A DNA stretch of 64,000 nucleotides, taken from contig JAEUWI010000040.1 in the NCBI GenBank assembly GCA_016791475.1, positions 1 to 64,000 on the forward strand, written 5' to 3'. Source of the DNA: Candidatus Hydrogenedentota bacterium. GTDB lineage: Bacteria > Hydrogenedentota > Hydrogenedentia > Hydrogenedentales > JAEUWI01. The translations under genes were made by a program, and so were the position numbers. Of the stretch, positions 61,770 to 64,000 are shown in pieces; position 1 is the first letter of the stretch; each line of letters starts with the position of its first letter. Under the pieces are notes generated by a model that saw nothing but the letters and a program-made list of their open reading frames with translations, was not told the DNA's origin and did no database searches.

Positions 61770-63995
61770 TCAGGGGATATTGGTCTCGGGTACGACGGTG
61801 GCAACACGGTCTGCCCGTGCGCGCCAGACGCCATAGCCCAGAGCGCCTGCAATTATAATCAAAGTGGCCCCTGCAATCCGAAACCCGAGGAAAAGGCGCG
61901 CGGGATTGTAACTGAACACGACTTCGTGGGTGCCCGCGGGCACCGCGATGGCCTTGAAGGCTTCGTTGGCCAGAAAGATCGGGGTTTCCTTGCCGTCTAC
62001 GGTGGCTTTCCAGCCGGGGTACATGGCGTCCATGAAGGTGAGGAGGCGCGGCCCCGGCAGATCGGTCAGGGTGACGGCAACGGAGTTGGCCAGGCGCTTC
62101 TTGATTGTGATCAGCGGGTTCTCGTCGCGCTTGTCGGCCAGGATGTCGAATTGATTGAAGCGAATCGCGCTGGCCGCGGCCGTGGCTTCCAGCGTGAGCG
62201 AGGTCTCGGTGATGGGAAAGTCCGGCAGGGCCATTTCCACCGTGGCCCCTTCCTTTGCGGTCTTGCGCAGGCGCTGGGTCATGCCGTGGACCCAATTGCC
62301 GGACGCGGGGTCGGTAAAGCGAACCCGCAGCGTGGCATTGCCGGGGGCCACGTATTGAACCGCCAAGGTGTTGTGTCGGCCGGAGAACTCGATGGGGGGC
62401 AGGTCGAAAGACTGCTTCTTCGCACCGCCTTTGGCGTTGAAGTGGAAGGGGCTGCCGTCTTTGTGGGTTAGCGTGCGCCGCTCCACGTCTTCGGAGTGCA
62501 TCTTGTTCTGAACTTCGGCAACTTCGACTCGGGGAATCGGGATTTCCTGCGCGGCGTCCAGGAAGGTGGTCGTCGTGCTCATGAAGGGCACGCTTCGCTT
62601 CGGCAGGGGACCAACAACGTACTGGCTGGACAGCCAGAAGGCGCGTTTCAACAGGAGATTTCCGCGCACATTGGCCTCGGTGGGCTCGTCGGGATTGATG
62701 AGGCGCCGATAGCCTTTCAGGCGCGCATCGCTCCCGGCCACATCGCGCACGCGGCCGATGTGGGCGGGCTCGTAGCCGTTCATGACGCCGCGCAGGGCAT
62801 AGAGGTGGCGGTTCGCCAGAGGGTCCGTGCCGCGCACGTTGTCGGCCCAGAGGGTCTCGCTGCCGTCGAAGACGCCGGCCCACTTGGGGAAGTTTTCCCG
62901 GTAGATCAGCCAGTGCACATAGGGCCGCGACCACACGAGGGTCTCCGCAAAGATCAGCGCCACAATGACCACGCGCCACAGGGGCTTTCCGGGTAGCCAC
63001 GCCACCAGCGCCACGGCGGCCAGGGTCAGCGCGGGGATGCCGACGCCCTTCAGCGGCGAAACCTCCAGGAAGCCTTTCGGCTCCAGCAGAGGCCACAGCG
63101 AATACAGACAGAACCCGCCGACGGCCAGCGCGAGGAGCCAGGAGAGGGCGCTGCGTCGGTTAAGGGCGCGGGTCACGGTGTCAAAGCCCATGGCGGCCAC
63201 TAGGCCGAAGAGGATGAGCCCGAAGTCCAGCGCGCGGTTGGAGCTGACCATTTCCATGGGCGTGATTTTGTATACCAACGTGGCCATGGGGAAGGGCACG
63301 CCCATGGCGCAATCGAAGAGCACCACGAGGACGCCCAGCGCGGGCAGGAGCTCTTTCCAGCGGGGGAAGCCGAGTCCGGCGAAGGCCAGAATGATGGCGC
63401 CGACGCCCGCGCCGCGAATGGCCTCGGACTCGTACTTCAAGCCCGGATAGCGGATGAAATTCTGAAAGAGCTCGTAAAACGTGCCCTTGTAGACGGGCGG
63501 CAGAAAGGTGTACTCCCCGTTTCCGCCCCGGCTGCCAAAACTGGAAAGTTCCGACCCCGCCAGCAGCAGGGGAGAGGCCAACATACCCCCCAGGCCAAAC
63601 ATAAGGCCGATGAAGAGGGCGTCGCCCGACAGAACCCGAACAATGCCGCGCGCGCTGAACTTGATGGGGCCTTCGATGAGGGTGATGCGGTAGAGCAGGG
63701 CATACATGCCCACACTGAGCCCGAAATAGGGTGCGATGTTGATGGCGCCGGAGAGGAGGGCATTCCCCACGATGAGGCTGCATGCCGTGCCGGATAACGC
63801 TTTCGTCAACACGGAGGGGCTGCGCAGGGTGTGGCGCGCGATGAGGAAGAGCCAGGGCACCCACGCGACCATGGTGATGAAATGGTATTCACACACGCGT
63901 CGCACCCAGATGGCGCTGAACATGAAGATGATAGCGGCGAGGAGGCTCGCGAGCAGCGAAAGTTTGTGATCCTTCGCGAGGTAGGTGATGCCCAC
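61770..63995 (-). CDS. YfhO-family membrane protein, N-terminus beyond window
   Basis: At least 741 residues are present; the frame reaches the window edge and the family has about 850, so the true start lies outside. About twelve helices come first, with IWVRRVCEYHFITMVAWVPW and SNRALDFGLILFGLVAAMGF. A large exported domain follows (about 360-700), then a last helix with WKATVDGKETPIFLANEAFK, then PAGTHEVVFSYNP, the end typical of YfhO. These act as lipid-linked glycosyltransferases for lipoteichoic-acid-like or protein glycans. It shares an operon with the CapA fusion. Confidence 0.85.
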   Translation of the reverse strand: MGITYLAKDHKLSLLASLLAAIIFMFSAIWVRRVCEYHFITMVAWVPWLFLIARHTLRSPSVLTKALSGTACSLIVGNALLSGAINIAPYFGLSVGMYALLYRITLIEGPIKFSARGIVRVLSGDALFIGLMFGLGGMLASPLLLAGSELSSFGSRGGNGEYTFLPPVYKGTFYELFQNFIRYPGLKYESEAIRGAGVGAIILAFAGLGFPRWKELLPALGVLVVLFDCAMGVPFPMATLVYKITPMEMVSSNRALDFGLILFGLVAAMGFDTVTRALNRRSALSWLLALAVGGFCLYSLWPLLEPKGFLEVSPLKGVGIPALTLAAVALVAWLPGKPLWRVVIVALIFAETLVWSRPYVHWLIYRENFPKWAGVFDGSETLWADNVRGTDPLANRHLYALRGVMNGYEPAHIGRVRDVAGSDARLKGYRRLINPDEPTEANVRGNLLLKRAFWLSSQYVVGPLPKRSVPFMSTTTTFLDAAQEIPIPRVEVAEVQNKMHSEDVERRTLTHKDGSPFHFNAKGGAKKQSFDLPPIEFSGRHNTLAVQYVAPGNATLRVRFTDPASGNWVHGMTQRLRKTAKEGATVEMALPDFPITETSLTLEATAAASAIRFNQFDILADKRDENPLITIKKRLANSVAVTLTDLPGPRLLTFMDAMYPGWKATVDGKETPIFLANEAFKAIAVPAGTHEVVFSYNPARLFLGFRIAGATLIIIAGALGYGVWRARADRVATVVPETNIP

Positions 63996-64000
63996 GCCCG

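Overview
The window looks like bacterial chromosome of high GC content. The lineage is inferred from gene style, not proven. Secreted lipoproteins with PKD or EF-hand modules, an EG-repeat linker before a secreted domain, a DUF4838 protein, a sialidase beside a sodium/solute symporter, an H-X9-DG motif and an oversized pyruvate:ferredoxin oxidoreductase together recall Hydrogenedentota or a PVC-neighbouring phylum. It carries flagellar genes and housekeeping genes (yicC-gmk-rpoZ-coaBC, infA). No rRNA, complete tRNA, CRISPR array, prophage or transposase was found.

Layout. 1-4063: a membrane protein, a secreted nuclease, a glycosyltransferase and a polysaccharide deacetylase. 4370-10164: a tightly coupled flagellar operon (fliM, fliN/Y, a sigma-28 factor, two accessory genes, fliK, and an FlhB C-terminal homologue). 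10165-15032: repeats, two unknown genes, a TMEM175-type channel and a PKD lipoprotein. 15511-20151: the giant pyruvate:ferredoxin oxidoreductase. 20430-25960: a broken antitoxin, a PQQ-dependent sugar dehydrogenase-like protein, a PIN toxin followed by three paralogous small proteins, and membrane proteins. 26042-30617: a haem-motif toroid protein, a DUF1295 methyltransferase-like enzyme, three tandem double-glycine-leader mini-proteins and a PH-domain protein. 30696-39287: polysaccharide and sugar metabolism genes (DUF4838, sialidase, Dabb, SSS symporter), Smr, a FAD oxidase and a periplasmic foldase. 39710-43804: two convergent sensor kinases. 44194-49115: a possible small RNA, a sigma-4-like regulator, an OmpA protein, a Xer recombinase and a LacI regulator. 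49116-63995: the yicC operon, glutaminyl cyclotransferase, an epimerase, HicBA, DUF3500, infA, a membrane-CapA fusion and a YfhO protein cut by the window end.

Two things stand out. First, 28529-29395 has a sigma-54-like promoter, three tandem mini-proteins with near-identical leaders ending in Gly-Gly and cargos that look like separate pieces of the type VI tube protein Hcp (one joined to an H-X9-DG motif), and then a three-way-junction inverted structure. I know of no described system of this form. Second, the intergenic spaces hold an unusual variety of structured repeats. The main family consists of heptamer arrays (GTTGACA-like) in inverted orientation around nonamer arrays (CCCATACGA-like), found in whole or part at seven sites. 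They abut or contain start and stop codons of neighbouring genes.

Limits: all functions come from reading motifs by eye. No search or folding program was run.
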